Shown here piece by piece: positions 63,094 to 64,000 of a stretch of 64,000 nt of DNA (within the stretch, counting starts at the first letter, position 1; the number at the start of each line of letters is the position of its first letter). The DNA lies in assembly GCF_025567525.1 (NCBI RefSeq), contig NZ_JAOQJY010000019.1:1-64000 (forward strand), given 5' to 3'. Below the pieces are notes generated by a model. It saw only the letters and a program-made list of their open reading frames with translations, was not told where the DNA came from and did not search any database. The translations under genes were made by a program, and so were the position numbers. This DNA is from Gallintestinimicrobium propionicum (GTDB lineage: Bacteria; Bacillota; Clostridia; Lachnospirales; Lachnospiraceae).

Positions 63094-64000
63094 TTACGCG
63101 TGCATTGTCGCAGCTGTGTACAGTGTAGGTATCTCGTCACAGTTTTCTACGCGGATCGTTTTTGCCTCTCCGGGATAGAGCTTGAAGTAGTTATCACTGT
63201 AATGTACTCTGTCGTCGCTTGTCATCAGATAAGCGAACGGTGTAAATACGTTTGCACGGACGGTTACGAGCAGATCGCTGCCGTCTTTCTCAACGGATTC
63301 GATCACCGCATCGCTTTCCGGAATGGTGTATTCGCGGTAATAAGCGCGCAGGCTGTCAGCTGTTTCAAAGCCGTCTGCACTTACAACGAAATATCCGTCT
63401 GCGGCAGGCTCTGCAGCGTCTACATGGAATTGCTGCCAGGAATGCGGAGCAACGGTCAGATCCTTTGTCAGGAGAACACTATTGTGTGCGCCATCAAAGG
63501 TCTGTGTGCCGACGCAGACATTTGTCCGGATTTCATCAGGGGTTTCGTTGATGACGGTTACAACCGCGCCGCCGTCTGCCTTCCGGATAATCAGTTTTTT
63601 CGTATCAAAAGCGCGTTTTAAGAAGTAGAACGAAACCTTTCTGGTGAGATAGTAATCGATAATGGTCCAACCGGTTTCCGGCCAGCAGTCGTTGTACATC
63701 CAGATCAGATCGCCGGCACCGTAGGATTTCTGGCGGATCGCCTCTGCCATTTCGGCATATAAAAGCCCCTGCATGATACCGCTGTAAAGCAGATAGCTGC
63801 GTTCGTCCAGCGTGGAAAATTCAGTCAGATGGCGGTTGATAACGCCGTCGATGGCCCCACGCTTGCGTTCGAACTCGCCGTGATGCTTCCAGGACGGATT
63901 GTTGAAGGACATCTCTTCCCCGTCCAAATAACGGCGGACGGTGCTTTCCATCTGCGCGCCGAAAAATCCGTATTCGCTGGAAAAACGCGCCGGGAATCGA
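63094..64000 (-). CDS. Glycoside hydrolase family 2 (beta-mannosidase-like), C-terminal part
   Basis: The frame runs on past the right edge of the window, so the N-terminus is missing. The last-read residues include RFSSEYGFFGAQ, whose Glu fits the GH2 nucleophile, and IWMYNDCWPETGWTIIDYY typical of beta-mannosidase-like GH2 enzymes, followed by C-terminal beta-sandwich domains. Probably removes mannose or a related sugar from host or plant glycans; co-oriented with the sialidase gene. Confidence 0.85.
   Translation of the reverse strand, partial: RFPARFSSEYGFFGAQMESTVRRYLDGEEMSFNNPSWKHHGEFERKRGAIDGVINRHLTEFSTLDERSYLLYSGIMQGLLYAEMAEAIRQKSYGAGDLIWMYNDCWPETGWTIIDYYLTRKVSFYFLKRAFDTKKLIIRKADGGAVVTVINETPDEIRTNVCVGTQTFDGAHNSVLLTKDLTVAPHSWQQFHVDAAEPAADGYFVVSADGFETADSLRAYYREYTIPESDAVIESVEKDGSDLLVTVRANVFTPFAYLMTSDDRVHYSDNYFKLYPGEAKTIRVENCDEIPTLYTAATMHA

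Overview
The window looks like a gut Clostridia chromosome, most probably Lachnospiraceae. It has a core block with pfkA, dnaX, ybaB and recR, a YtaF-type sporulation protein, large serine recombinases of the Clostridia mobile-element type, and host-glycan genes (a sialidase-like protein and a GH2 glycosidase). No rRNA gene or CRISPR array is visible. Assignments rest on reading translations and motifs; no database search was possible.

The window has two parts. About 1-53,760 is accessory and mosaic: AT-rich genes alternate with GC-richer blocks, and there are many insertion sequences and broken genes. About 53,770-64,000, beginning at a tRNA-Phe gene, is ordinary core sequence: esterase, lactonase-like protein, ytaF, tRNA-Ser, pfkA, dnaX-ybaB-recR, galM, sialidase and the end of a GH2 enzyme.

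Accessory layout. 1-4,500: possible IS21-type end, sigma-like gene, lipoprotein, and a peptidoglycan-binding/DUF1906 protein behind a long hairpin. 4,800-11,230: a mobile-element module with a sigma-like factor, a roughly 500-nt strongly structured non-coding region, an orphan MazF/PemK toxin, two small proteins and three translationally coupled large serine recombinases, the middle one lacking a catalytic domain. 11,400-16,030: Rpn-type nuclease, an acetyltransferase fusion, a zinc-ribbon/HEPN-like/SEC-C protein and a DUF6037-like protein. 16,030-21,940: a three-gene transposon (DDE transposase, AAA ATPase, DUF6431-like) next to a second, decayed copy of the recombinase trio. 22,269-27,426: a complete three-gene system matching Detocs, the anti-phage two-component system whose effector destroys ATP, followed by a Schlafen/AlbA-type ATP-binding regulator. 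29,300-42,260: two paralogous four-gene modules (response regulator, kinase, ABC ATPase, FtsX permease) in opposite orientation, separated by an IS3 element and a Fic-type gene with a clear operator-promoter. 43,100-49,970: WYL regulator, GyrI-like protein, acetyltransferases, Nudix enzymes, a methyltransferase and several gene fragments. 50,000-53,760: truncated IS66 element, 3' end of a group II intron, XRE regulator, frameshifted ORF6N gene and a recombinase tail abutting tRNA-Phe.

How it works together: the left 53 kb reads as a layered integration hotspot beside tRNA-Phe, with recombination modules at several stages of decay carrying anti-phage and peptide-sensing/export cargo. The best biological leads are the Detocs operon, the structured RNA in front of the orphan MazF, the HEPN-like protein, and a dispersed 35-bp palindrome that also sits inside a broken RlmD-type tail gene.
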